A stretch of DNA of 64,000 nt from Accumulibacter sp036625275 (GTDB lineage Bacteria > Pseudomonadota > Gammaproteobacteria > Burkholderiales > Rhodocyclaceae): positions 1 through 64,000 of the forward strand of contig NZ_JAZKUD010000002.1 in assembly GCF_036625275.1 (NCBI RefSeq), read 5' to 3'. The position numbers and the translations under genes were made by a program. Below, one piece after another: positions 1-8,261 of this stretch; the stretch's first letter is position 1; every line of letters starts with the position of its first letter. The notes below the pieces were generated by a model. That model searched no databases and was not told the DNA's origin. It worked only from the letters and a program-made list of their open reading frames with translations.

Positions 1-2
1 TC

Positions 3-320
3 GCCGGGCAAGCGGTGGGCGCGGATCATCACCTGTCGGCAAGGTGGCTCGCTGCACTCGACGAGGCCTTCGCCGCGCACGACCCGCTCACCGCCCTGCA
101 ATTACAGACCCGCTGCCCGGCCTGCGGCCACGACGAGCTGGTCGCCTGCGACCTCGAAGCACGGCTGCTCGATGGCTTCGCGGGTACGCAAGCGAAAATG
201 CTCGAAGAGGTACTGCAACTGGCGTCGGTCTTCCACTGGAGTGAAGCGGAAATTCTCGCGCTGCCGCGCTGGCGTCGCACGCACTACCTGCAGCAAATCG
301 CTGCCCGGGGTTGGGCATGA
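3..320 (+). CDS. eCIS/phage-tail small protein with CPxCG zinc-ribbon-like motif, 5' truncated
   Basis: The reading frame is open to the left edge, so the N-terminus is probably outside the window; an internal GTG at 15 is the first possible start seen. The visible ~105 residues contain a CPACG motif followed by a helical segment with a characteristic SEAEILALPRWRR stretch. Proteins with this ending lie between tail-tube genes and the DUF4255 gene in contractile injection loci and resemble phage baseplate or tail assembly accessory proteins. Its exact role is not known. The stop codon overlaps the next start (ATGA), so it belongs to the same operon. Confidence 0.6.
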   Translation, partial: AGQAVGADHHLSARWLAALDEAFAAHDPLTALQLQTRCPACGHDELVACDLEARLLDGFAGTQAKMLEEVLQLASVFHWSEAEILALPRWRRTHYLQQIAARGWA

Positions 321-1192
321 GCGGCTATTTCGCGAGACTTGCCGCACAGATCGATGCGCGTGCTGGAACCGCTTTGCAGGCGCAGGCGGTCGAACCGCTC
401 GAACAGCAAGTCGAAGTGCCAGCGCCGAACACCGACACGACGGCAGTGCGCGCGGCAATGGCCCCGGCGTCAGCCGTACGCTTTCCATCGGTCGCGCAGG
501 ATGCTCGCGGCGTACCTGCTCCGCGCGTGCCGCCACCGGCAACCCTGCCAGCCCGGCAGCGCGCCGAGTCTGCACCGCTCGTGTCCGCACCGATGATGAC
601 CGGCACACCGTCTCCCGAGGCTGCGCACTGGCCGACCTCAAGCTTGCGGCACGATGCGCTGGCGGTCGCGCCGGCTAGCGAGACCTTGGCCAGGGAAATT
701 GAGGCACGACTGTCGTCGCCCCCATCGCTCCTTGCCCGGCAGCGTGTCGCGCAGCACCCGTCGGATGGCGCAGCGAACCCGCACCCTCTCCAGGTCGACG
801 CAGCGCCTCCCCTCGATCCCGGATCGATGCCGGCACAACTCGGCGTGCAACTGGCGCCGGGAACACCCTTCGCAGCGACGGAGCCGGCTCGTCGCGCGGC
901 AATGACTCGCAACGAGCCGGCGACGCCGGTCATGCTGCCAAGCACGTCGGTTCAACCGGCGACGCCGGTGTCACGCGTCGATGTCACGCGCCCGGACCCG
1001 CGCGCCGCTGCACCGGCCACCATCGACCCCGCTCCCGCTGCGCGCAACGAAATTCGCATCGGCACCATTGCGCTCGAAGTACACCCCGTACGCACCCCTG
1101 AAGCGGCGCCTGCAGCGCTGCCGCAGCCGGTGTTCGCAGCCATTCCGGCGCCGCGTTTTTCGTTGCAGCGCCACTACCTGCGCTGGGCCTGA
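317..1192 (+). CDS. Pro/Ala-rich linker protein of the eCIS locus
   Basis: This 291-residue protein starts at an ATG that overlaps the previous stop (ATGA). Most of its length is low-complexity Pro/Ala/Arg sequence predicted to be disordered. Only two short parts look structured: the first ~35 residues (MSGYFARLAAQ...) and a C-terminal tail with an IRIGTIALEV motif ending in HYLRWA. Proteins with a disordered middle and an IxIGxIxVxV-like tail recur beside DUF4255 genes in contractile injection loci. I infer a flexible structural or assembly role. No enzymatic motif was found. A reading shifted by frame gives no better protein. Confidence 0.65.
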   Translation: MSGYFARLAAQIDARAGTALQAQAVEPLEQQVEVPAPNTDTTAVRAAMAPASAVRFPSVAQDARGVPAPRVPPPATLPARQRAESAPLVSAPMMTGTPSPEAAHWPTSSLRHDALAVAPASETLAREIEARLSSPPSLLARQRVAQHPSDGAANPHPLQVDAAPPLDPGSMPAQLGVQLAPGTPFAATEPARRAAMTRNEPATPVMLPSTSVQPATPVSRVDVTRPDPRAAAPATIDPAPAARNEIRIGTIALEVHPVRTPEAAPAALPQPVFAAIPAPRFSLQRHYLRWA

Positions 1193-1195
1193 GCC

Positions 1196-2356
1196 GTGTC
1201 GCTCGCCGCCAGCAGCGAGGCCATCGGCGCTGTCAGCGAACTGCTGAAAGTGCAACTCGCTGCCAGGACCGGCATCAACGCGGTGGCCGTGGGCCGACCC
1301 GAGGATGCCAGCAAGGCGGCAGTGGTCGGCGGCGGTGGCAGCTTCAACCTCTTCCTCTACCGCATCAGCATCGACACCAACCTGCGCAACCGCCCGCTCG
1401 ACGCCGGACAGGCGCCACCGGTATGGTTGGTGCTGCACTATCTGTTGACCGCCTTCGACGGTCCCGAAAGCGATTCGATCGTCGCACATCGGCTGCTCGG
1501 TCGCGGCCTGCTCGCCCTCAATGCGCTGAGCATCGTGCGGCCCGACGCGAGCAACAGCGCACTCGCCAGCAACCCCGATCCACTGCGCCTGACCTTCGAC
1601 GAGGCCGATGTGGAACTGCTCTCGCGGATCATGCAGGGCAGTGAAGAGAAATACCGCGTCGCCGCCGCATTCCAGGTGCGCCCGGTGATGCTCGCGTCCA
1701 CGGCAGAACCACCGGACTATGCGCTGCCGGTCAGGAGCATCGGCAAGCCATTGCCCTCCCCGCAACCGTACGAAGGCGCGAGCGTACTGCCGAGTCTGGG
1801 CGCGCGCGTCAGCGCGATCGAACCCGAGCGCTTCAGCGCCGATCAGTCGATCGTGTTGCGCGGCAGCGAACTCGCAGGCTACGACCAGATTCTGGTCGGC
1901 GCGTCGACCTATCCGGCGACGAGCACGCTCGATGGTGCGCTCACGACGACCATTCCGCTTGCCGACCCGATCAGCGCCGGCAGTTACCCGGTCTGCGTCG
2001 CACGCACCCTGCCCGATGGTCACCAGTTGAGCAGCAACGCGGTGGCCGGCCACCTGCTGCCGCGCGTCACCTCGGTCAACCTCGCCGGGCCGCTGACGCC
2101 GGTACTCGGCAAGCTTTCCGGCAGCTTCCTGGTGCACGGCAGCCAGCTCGGTGGCGCCACCGCTGCGAGCTATGCGGCCCTCTATCTGCAGGGCAAGGCG
2201 CAGTTGCTGCTCGAGCCGCAACCCGGTGGCACGGCGACGACGCTCACGTTCACGGTAACGGACGCGCAGGCGCTGGCTCCCGATCCGAACTACCGCGTCA
2301 TCCTGCGCGTCAATGGCGAGCAAGCGCTCGACTCACCGCTGCTGAGCTGGACATGA
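1196..2356 (+). CDS. DUF4255 (Pvc16-like) sheath-cap protein
   Basis: The 386-residue product starts at GTG 1196, three bases after the previous stop. The N-terminal ~190 residues match the DUF4255/Pvc16 N-domain: an initial helix, then FNLFLYRISIDTNLRN, then a VWLVLHYLLTAFDGPES core and a LLGRGLLALN helix. The remaining half is beta-rich and resembles tandem IPT/TIG immunoglobulin-like folds. In Photorhabdus virulence cassettes the homologue caps the distal end of sheath and tube. Its stop overlaps the ATPase start by four bases. Sheath and tube genes are expected just left of the window. Confidence 0.85.
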   Translation: MSLAASSEAIGAVSELLKVQLAARTGINAVAVGRPEDASKAAVVGGGGSFNLFLYRISIDTNLRNRPLDAGQAPPVWLVLHYLLTAFDGPESDSIVAHRLLGRGLLALNALSIVRPDASNSALASNPDPLRLTFDEADVELLSRIMQGSEEKYRVAAAFQVRPVMLASTAEPPDYALPVRSIGKPLPSPQPYEGASVLPSLGARVSAIEPERFSADQSIVLRGSELAGYDQILVGASTYPATSTLDGALTTTIPLADPISAGSYPVCVARTLPDGHQLSSNAVAGHLLPRVTSVNLAGPLTPVLGKLSGSFLVHGSQLGGATAASYAALYLQGKAQLLLEPQPGGTATTLTFTVTDAQALAPDPNYRVILRVNGEQALDSPLLSWT

Positions 2357-4488
2357 ACGCGCCGCTCGCCTCCGCACCGGTGTTGATGAACCCAGATGTT
2401 GCCGTTGCCGACCCGGCCTGTGCGCTGTGGCTGGCACAAGTGACGCTGCGGCTGCGGCGTGAAGTGGCATGGTGCTGGCATCAGCGCGGCGCAGAGGCTG
2501 AAGCCCTGCCGGGTGCGCTGCCGCCGGTCGGTGATGCGGTGCAGGACAGTCTCGACCTCGCGCGCTTTCGCGACGAGAAACGCGCATTTTTCGACCGCGA
2601 CATCGCCGCGCGTTATCTGAGCGAGCGCATCGCCGCGCTTGAACGACCGCGCTTGCGCGCTAGCCGCCACGGTGACTGGACCTGGCTGGCCAGCGAATGC
2701 GCGCTGACCGCTGCCGCACAATTCGTGTTGGCCTGCGCGCTGGCCGGGCGTGCCGATGCCTCGATCGGTACCGTCTGCGCGGCGTGCCAGAACGATCTGT
2801 TGCGTCCCTGGCCGACGCTGGCGCTGGCGCAGCGGCTGTGGGACGATCCTCTGGCGATCGCTGCCTGCGCCGATGCAAGCCATGCCCTTTTCCGCCACGG
2901 CCTCGTGCAGTTGCCGGCCGGACGAGATTCGCTCGACTGGCAGCAGCCGCTGGAGATGCCGGCGCTGGTCGCGCAAGCCTTGCTCGATGGCCAGAGCCTG
3001 CCGTCGGGAATGCTTCGCCAAAGCGACATGGCGCCCAGCGAGTTGCCGCAGGAACTGCTGCCACTGCTAGCGCGTCTGCGCTCCGATGCCCCGACGGCGA
3101 TGCAGATCCTGCCCCTGCAGGCACCACGTGGCACCGACTTTGCTGCCTGGGCGCGGGCGCTCGCGCAGGCGGTCGGGCGCAACCTGATGATCCTGACCGA
3201 CGACATGACGCCGGATCGGCCGGGCCTTGGTGCGCTTGCCACCGCCTGCTGGATGCAGGGCGCCGACCTGTTGCTGCCCGAGCACTGGCAGGCCTGCTGT
3301 AGCGCCGGTGTTGCCGAGCACTGGTTCGCGCCGCTGGCCGCTTTGCCGCTGCGCTGGTATCTGCCGGTAGTCGACGGCGGCATGGCGGTGCGTGGCGTGC
3401 CAGCTTCGCTGCTGCTGCCGACCTGCCTGCTGCCACCGCTCGACACCACGGCGCGCGCGCAACGGCTGGCGCGGACGCTGGCCGACGCGCCAGCGGCGAT
3501 CCGCGCCGCGCTCCCGGAAGCGGCACGGCGATTCCGTCTCGCCGAACGACCGTTGGCTCGGGCCGCGGCGGCGGCGGCGGCATTGGGTGCTGCGGCCGGC
3601 GCGCATGAACTGTTCGCCGTCTGCCGGGCCGAGGCACGGCTCGAACTCGACGGGCTCGCCAATCTGGTCAACCCGCGCTTCACCCTCGACGAACTGGTGT
3701 TGCCGCCGGCGCAGACCCAACAACTGCGCGAAATCGTTTCGGCGATGGCCGTGCTCGGTCGCGTGCATGACGAGTGGGGCACGGCGCGCGTCTGGAACGA
3801 CGCCGGCCTGTCGGTGCTGTTCTCAGGACCGCCGGGAACGGGCAAGACGATGGCCGCCGAGGCGCTCGCCAACGCACTTGCGCTACCGATGTACCGGATC
3901 GACCTCTCGCAGGTGGTCAACAAGTACATCGGCGAGACCGAGAAGAACCTGCGGCGTATCTTCGACGCCGCCGAGACCAGCGATTGCCTGATGTTCTTCG
4001 ACGAGGCCGATGCGTTGTTTGGCAAGCGCACCGAGGTCCGTGACGCGCACGACCGCTTCGCCAACATCGAGATCAGCTATCTGCTCGAACGCATGGAGCG
4101 CTTCAAGGGCCTGGCGGTGCTCGCCAGCAATCGCCGCAAGGACCTCGACGAAGCATTCACCCGCCGGTTGCGCTACATCGTCGAATTCCCGGTACCCGGC
4201 GTCGTCGAACGCGAGCGCTTGTGGCGGCAGGCTTTCCCAGCGCGCGTGGACATCGTCGACATCGATTGCCGTTGGCTCGCGCAGCAGTTCGAACTCGCCG
4301 GCGGCCATATCCGTTCAGCCGCCTTCAACGCCTGCCTGCTAGCCGCCGGTCAACGGCCCGAAGGGGCCGCGCAGGTGGGCATGCTGGAGGTGTTGACCGC
4401 CGTCAAACGCGAACTCGAAAAGATGAACCGCGTCGCCGGTCGCGAACAGTTCGGTCGCCATGCGGCCCTGCTCGGGAGTCTTGCATGA
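2353..4488 (+). CDS. AAA+ ATPase of the contractile injection system (Pvc15-like)
   Basis: This 711-residue protein has an N-terminal ~450-residue helical region typical of the CIS-associated ATPases and a C-terminal AAA+ module. The Walker A motif GPPGTGKT lies at residues 492-499, and Walker B with FFDEADALFG has Asp550-Glu551. A sensor-1-like ASNRR and an arginine-finger FTRRLRYIVEFP stretch follow. Homologues are conserved in eCIS operons and are thought to help assemble the particle or load and unfold cargo. It is translationally coupled on both sides (ATGA overlaps at 2353 and 4485). The function in loading is inferred from the family. Confidence 0.9.
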   Translation: MNAPLASAPVLMNPDVAVADPACALWLAQVTLRLRREVAWCWHQRGAEAEALPGALPPVGDAVQDSLDLARFRDEKRAFFDRDIAARYLSERIAALERPRLRASRHGDWTWLASECALTAAAQFVLACALAGRADASIGTVCAACQNDLLRPWPTLALAQRLWDDPLAIAACADASHALFRHGLVQLPAGRDSLDWQQPLEMPALVAQALLDGQSLPSGMLRQSDMAPSELPQELLPLLARLRSDAPTAMQILPLQAPRGTDFAAWARALAQAVGRNLMILTDDMTPDRPGLGALATACWMQGADLLLPEHWQACCSAGVAEHWFAPLAALPLRWYLPVVDGGMAVRGVPASLLLPTCLLPPLDTTARAQRLARTLADAPAAIRAALPEAARRFRLAERPLARAAAAAAALGAAAGAHELFAVCRAEARLELDGLANLVNPRFTLDELVLPPAQTQQLREIVSAMAVLGRVHDEWGTARVWNDAGLSVLFSGPPGTGKTMAAEALANALALPMYRIDLSQVVNKYIGETEKNLRRIFDAAETSDCLMFFDEADALFGKRTEVRDAHDRFANIEISYLLERMERFKGLAVLASNRRKDLDEAFTRRLRYIVEFPVPGVVERERLWRQAFPARVDIVDIDCRWLAQQFELAGGHIRSAAFNACLLAAGQRPEGAAQVGMLEVLTAVKRELEKMNRVAGREQFGRHAALLGSLA

Positions 4489-4772
4489 AGGTCGACATCG
4501 AACGCCTGGCAATCACGCTGCAGGGCTTCCCGGCGGGGATCGGCGAGCATTTGCCAGAGCAGCTCGACGGCGCCCTGCAGCGGCGACTGTCCGACCTGAA
4601 ACCGGGCACGCTGGGCAGCGACATTGCCACGCTGGACCTGGGCGTCATCGATGCGCCGGCGCATGCCGACGCACAGACCCTCTGCGAACTGATCGCCGCC
4701 CGCCTGGGCGAGTGGGTGACGCACGCCCACGGTCCTGCCAGCGCGCCGGCAGAAGCCGGGGAGGGCCGCTGA
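4485..4772 (+). CDS. Small uncharacterised eCIS protein
   Basis: A 95-residue protein starts with ATG overlapping the ATPase stop and is followed directly by the tube-initiator gene. It begins MKVDIERLAITLQGFP and contains a predicted helix (LCELIAARLGEWV) near the C-terminus. It has no signal peptide, membrane segment or catalytic motif. Its fixed place between ATPase and Pvc7-like genes suggests a structural or chaperone part of the particle. I do not recognise a named family. Confidence 0.65.
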   Translation: MKVDIERLAITLQGFPAGIGEHLPEQLDGALQRRLSDLKPGTLGSDIATLDLGVIDAPAHADAQTLCELIAARLGEWVTHAHGPASAPAEAGEGR

Positions 4773-5462
4773 ATGGCGCTCTTTCCCTTGCGTGGCGTGC
4801 TCGTCGAATATGGCGCGAACATCCTCGGGCCGATTCCGAACATCGTGATTTTCCAGTTCAACCCGGAAAACATGACGCGCACGATCACCATCCCGCCGCC
4901 ACCGGCAAGCGCATCGGCACGACCACGGGTCGAGACGCACGCCGCAGCGGCGCCGCCTTCGGAGCGCTTCGAGATCAGCGCGCATTTTTCGGCAGCCGAC
5001 GACCTCGGTGCCGGCGGTGCGGTGTCGGCCATTCCGCGCCTGTTCGGCGTCGGTCCGCAGATCGCGGCGCTGGAGAAGATGGTCTACCCGCAGAGCACGC
5101 CCGGTGGTCTGATCGGCGCGGCGATCGACGCGATCGGCGCGGCACTCTCGGGTCCGGGCAGCACACCGCCGACGCAACCGGTGCCCCGTGTACCACTGCC
5201 GCGCATCCTGTTCATCTGGGGACCGTCACGGGTGCTGCCGGTGACCATCACCTCGATGTCCATCAGCGAACAGAAATACGACCGGTTGCTCAACCCGGTG
5301 CAGGCCGAAGTCAGGATCGGCATGCAGGTTTCCAGCCAGGCGCCGACCGATGATGCGGTCGGCGAGGGCGCCTACAAGTACACGCAAATGATCAAGGACA
5401 CCCAGGCGACGCTGAATCTCGCCAAGGTGATCGAGTTTGCGGTCGATATCATTCCCTTCTGA
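4773..5462 (+). CDS. CIS tube-initiator-like protein (Pvc7 N-domain)
   Basis: The 229-residue product starts directly after the previous stop. Its N-terminal part has the pattern PNIVIFQFNPENMTRT, typical of the contractile-injection tube protein N-domain in Pvc7/Afp7-like proteins, which connects the inner tube to the spike hub. The middle contains an Ala/Pro-rich stretch. The segment PRILFIWGPSRVLPVTITS with following ISEQKYDRLLNP is also family-like. The LysM-type domain often found at the C-terminus of Pvc7 is not fused here but is encoded by the next gene. Confidence 0.8.
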   Translation: MALFPLRGVLVEYGANILGPIPNIVIFQFNPENMTRTITIPPPPASASARPRVETHAAAAPPSERFEISAHFSAADDLGAGGAVSAIPRLFGVGPQIAALEKMVYPQSTPGGLIGAAIDAIGAALSGPGSTPPTQPVPRVPLPRILFIWGPSRVLPVTITSMSISEQKYDRLLNPVQAEVRIGMQVSSQAPTDDAVGEGAYKYTQMIKDTQATLNLAKVIEFAVDIIPF

Positions 5463-5471
5463 GAGGCCGCC

Positions 5472-5744
5472 ATGTTCCTCAAGAACTCGCGCTACCATGG
5501 TCTGCCGACAGTGACGGCGAAGGACCGCGCCGGTACCGAGGTCGCGGCCGTCAAGCTGCGGCGCTTGCCGATTCCTGCCGGCGACCCGGTGACGGTGCGC
5601 ACGCACGACCAGCTCGACACCCTCAGCGAACAGCGCTACACCGACGCGACGCGCTACTGGCACATCGCCGACGCCAACAGCGAACTCGAAGCGGCGTCGC
5701 TGCTGCAGCCGACAGGCCGGCCGATCACGATTCCCCGGAGCTGA
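5472..5744 (+). CDS. LysM-like / tail protein X-like small protein
   Basis: A 90-residue protein begins at ATG 5472, nine bases after the tube-initiator stop. The second half, including THDQLDTLSEQRYTDATRYWHIADAN, has the LysM/gpX pattern of a dipeptide-rich start, a short helix and a W-x-I-A-xAN end. In phage tails and eCIS such domains sit at the hub-tube junction. In many eCIS they are the C-terminal domain of Pvc7, so a separate gene is a modest variation. The next gene follows five bases later. Confidence 0.75.
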   Translation: MFLKNSRYHGLPTVTAKDRAGTEVAAVKLRRLPIPAGDPVTVRTHDQLDTLSEQRYTDATRYWHIADANSELEAASLLQPTGRPITIPRS

Positions 5745-5749
5745 CGACG

Positions 5750-6862
5750 ATGGCCAGGGCCGAATACCGCGTCTACTTCGACAATGTTCCGGCGACCGTG
5801 GAGCAATTGGCGGGCATCAGCGAAATCCGCATCGACCAGGGCATCGGCATGGCCGCGGCGGCCGAGCTGGAGCTGCCGATCGCCACCAACGACGCCGGCC
5901 TGTGGTCCGGCGTCGAAGACGACTTCGCGCAGCCCTTTGTGCGCGTGCGTATCGAGGTCAAAGTGGCCAGTGACGATTTCGTGCCGCTGATCGACGGTCT
6001 GGTGGTCGGCAATCGCTACGAGCTGCAGGCTTCGCCCGACCAGAGCCGGATGACGCTGGTGGTGCACGACGACAGCGTCCAGCTCAACCGCGACGAGAAG
6101 GTCGCCCTCTTCGAGGACATGGCGCCGCAGGACATCGTCACCCGCCTGTTCGAGGAAGCCGGTCTGACGGCCGACGTGGACGCGCTGCCCACTGCCGGCG
6201 CAGCGCTGCAGCGCGTGGTCGTGCAGCGCGGCACCAGCATGCAGTTGCTGCGCGATCTCGCCAAGCGCTACGGCATGTTCGTCTATGTGCGGCCGGGCGT
6301 AGCACCGGGGGCGAGCGTCGGCGCTTTCAAGCGGCCACAGTTCGCGGCCACCGACCTGCCCGAAATCCTGCTGCTCGGCGACCAGCGCAACGTCGCGAGT
6401 TTCTCGGCCGAGTTTGACGCGCTGCGACCGCTGCGCGCGCGCGCCGGCAGTGTCGCCCTTGCCGACCGCAGCGTACTGGTCAGCAGTGCCGATGCCTCCG
6501 CCGGCACGCCGCTCGGCGACGCCCCGGCGCACGACCTGACGCAGCCGGCACTGACCCTGCTCACCGGCACGCGCGAGGAGCAGGGCGACCTCGACGCCGC
6601 TACCGCGGCCACCGTCGATCTCTCGTCGTGGGCCTACGCCGCCAACGGCGAAGTGGACATCGACGACTACGCGGGTGTGCTGCAGCCGTACCGACTGCTG
6701 CGCGTACGCGGTGTCGGTGGCTATCTGTCGGGGGACTACCTGATCGGCCAGGTCACGCATGTGCTCACCGACAGCAGCTACCGGCAGCGTTTCGCACTGC
6801 ACCGTAATGCGCGCTCGGCCGGCAGCACGGGTGGCGGCGGACTCTTCGCGGGAGTGTTCTGA
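5750..6862 (+). CDS. Spike hub protein, phage late control gpD/VgrG N-terminal type (Pvc8 hub half)
   Basis: This 370-residue protein resembles gp27/gpD hub domains. It starts with a strand-rich segment (YRVYFDNVPATVEQLAG...), has a middle with DMAPQDIVTRLFEEAGL, and contains QRGTSMQLLRDLAKRYGMFVYV, the usual VgrG-like hub motif. The C-terminal half ends with a ...YLSGDYLIGQVTHVLTDSSYRQRF stretch, also typical. The gp5-like OB fold and tip are not fused but lie in the next gene, with a TGATG overlap. The hub therefore probably forms a trimer carrying a separately encoded spike tip. Confidence 0.85.
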   Translation: MARAEYRVYFDNVPATVEQLAGISEIRIDQGIGMAAAAELELPIATNDAGLWSGVEDDFAQPFVRVRIEVKVASDDFVPLIDGLVVGNRYELQASPDQSRMTLVVHDDSVQLNRDEKVALFEDMAPQDIVTRLFEEAGLTADVDALPTAGAALQRVVVQRGTSMQLLRDLAKRYGMFVYVRPGVAPGASVGAFKRPQFAATDLPEILLLGDQRNVASFSAEFDALRPLRARAGSVALADRSVLVSSADASAGTPLGDAPAHDLTQPALTLLTGTREEQGDLDAATAATVDLSSWAYAANGEVDIDDYAGVLQPYRLLRVRGVGGYLSGDYLIGQVTHVLTDSSYRQRFALHRNARSAGSTGGGGLFAGVF

Positions 6863-7581
6863 TGGAAAACGGAACCCTCGAACGTCTGGTGGTGGAACTC
6901 GCAACGCAGTCGCGCACGCGCCACTTCGGCAAGTACCGTGGCCTGGTTGCCGACACCCAGGACCCGGCCGCGATCGGTCGCATCAAGGCGCAGGTTCCCG
7001 AGGTGTTCGGCGATTCCGTGCTCACCCCCTGGGCCACCCCCTGCGCACCCTACACCGGTGCCGGGGTCGGCTTGCACAGCATCCCGCCGATCGGCGCCGG
7101 CGTGTGGATCGAATTCGAAGCCGGTGACCCGTCGCGACCGATCTGGAGCGGCGGCTGGTGGGGAAGCAGCGACCTCCCGGCCGACCAGAACGGCGCGGCT
7201 GCCAAACCGCCGCTGAAAATCCTGCGCAGCGAACAGGGCTTGCTGGTCGCGCTCGACGACGACGCGAAGACACTGACGCTCTCCGACGGCAACGGTCGCA
7301 ACTTGTTGACGATCCTCGTCAACGACGGGCAGATTCGCGTGCAGGCGACGAGCAAAGTGATCGTCGAAGCGCCGTTGATCGATCTCACCGAAGGCGCAGC
7401 ACACCCGCTCGCCTTCGGTGATTCGCTGCTGCAGTACCTGAATCAGTTGGTCAGCATCTTCAATACGCATCTGCATGTCGGTGAAACGGTGATCGGCATC
7501 CCGGTGACCCCGATCGTTCCTGCCACCCCCTTTCCCCCGGCGACGCCGACGCTGTTGTCGACGCGCGTCACCACTGGCTGA
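6862..7581 (+). CDS. Baseplate assembly protein V / spike tip (Pvc8 OB-fold half)
   Basis: The 239-residue product starts inside the hub stop codon (TGATG). Residues ~20-105 carry the gpV/gp5 OB-fold signature: GLVADTQDPAAIGRIKAQVPE, then GVGLHSIPPIGAGVWIEFE and the SRPIWSGGWWGS stretch. The remaining part is short beta strands followed by a Pro/Thr-rich tail, with no long beta-helix and no PAAR motif. It should form the trimeric membrane-piercing tip on the gpD-like hub. Confidence 0.85.
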   Translation: MENGTLERLVVELATQSRTRHFGKYRGLVADTQDPAAIGRIKAQVPEVFGDSVLTPWATPCAPYTGAGVGLHSIPPIGAGVWIEFEAGDPSRPIWSGGWWGSSDLPADQNGAAAKPPLKILRSEQGLLVALDDDAKTLTLSDGNGRNLLTILVNDGQIRVQATSKVIVEAPLIDLTEGAAHPLAFGDSLLQYLNQLVSIFNTHLHVGETVIGIPVTPIVPATPFPPATPTLLSTRVTTG

Positions 7582-7590
7582 GGAATCCCC

Positions 7591-7890
7591 ATGGCCAACC
7601 CACTCAAGGCAGGCCGGATCGACGACTTCGCGTTCAGCCTCGCGGCCTACATCGACCAGGCGATGTACAACGAATGGCAGGCGGTGAAGGGTGAATCCCT
7701 GCCCGACAGCGATCAGGGCGCACAGGACCGCAGGATTCTCTTCGCGGCGATCGCCCAGGGTGTGCTGAAGTTTCTCGCCGATCACGGGAACGACCTGATC
7801 ACCAGCGAAGAAAGCGGCGACGGCGGACTGACCCAGCACCGACACCGCATGGCCTTCACCGTCGACACTTTCCGGACGCCCTTGCCATGA
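7591..7890 (+). CDS. Small uncharacterised eCIS baseplate-region protein
   Basis: The 99-residue protein starts at ATG 7591 after a GAGGAA ribosome-binding-like stretch, and its stop overlaps the gp25-like start (ATGA). It contains a helical core (MYNEWQAVKGESLPDSDQGA and ILFAAIAQGVLKFLADH) and ends with a strand-like HRHRMAFTVD. No signal peptide or membrane segment is seen. Its position between spike tip and gp25-like wedge suggests a baseplate accessory role. I do not recognise a named family. Confidence 0.65.
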   Translation: MANPLKAGRIDDFAFSLAAYIDQAMYNEWQAVKGESLPDSDQGAQDRRILFAAIAQGVLKFLADHGNDLITSEESGDGGLTQHRHRMAFTVDTFRTPLP

Positions 7891-8261
7891 ACGGTCGTCA
7901 TCTCGCTTTTCCCTTTCATGTCGGCACCGACGGGCGTACCGCGACGCCGGCCGGTCTGGCCGAGCATGTTCGCGGCGAGATCATGCAGTTGCTGCTGACC
8001 GCGCAGGGCGAACGCCCGTTCCTGCCGAGTTTCGGCGCCGGGCTGCGGCGGCTGGTGTTCCAGCAGAACGACGATGCGACGGCGGCGATCAGCAAGGCGC
8101 TGGTGAGCCGGAACCTCTCGCGCTGGCTCGGGCACCGCGTCACTGTCGAAGTGCTCGATGTCAGCGCCGACGACGCCACCCTCAACGTCGACCTGCGCTA
8201 CCGCGTGCTCGCCAGCGGCGAAGTCCGCCACGTGCGTTTCCAGCGACAGGGGGCGACATGA
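7887..8261 (+). CDS. gp25/gpW-like baseplate wedge protein (Pvc9-like)
   Basis: The 124-residue protein has the classical gp25 layout: HLAFPFHVGTDGR at the start, then EHVRGEIMQLLLTAQGERPFLPSFGAGLRRLVF, and a C-terminal beta segment. The GERPFLPSFGAGL motif is the family hallmark. gp25 nucleates sheath assembly and links the hub to the baseplate wedges. It overlaps genes at both ends by four bases (7887 and 8258). Confidence 0.9.
   Translation: MNGRHLAFPFHVGTDGRTATPAGLAEHVRGEIMQLLLTAQGERPFLPSFGAGLRRLVFQQNDDATAAISKALVSRNLSRWLGHRVTVEVLDVSADDATLNVDLRYRVLASGEVRHVRFQRQGAT

Noticed and set aside
971..2323. Long minus-strand open frames opposite the eCIS genes
   Set aside because: They are GC-driven antisense frames with no family match, while the plus-strand frames encode known eCIS proteins.
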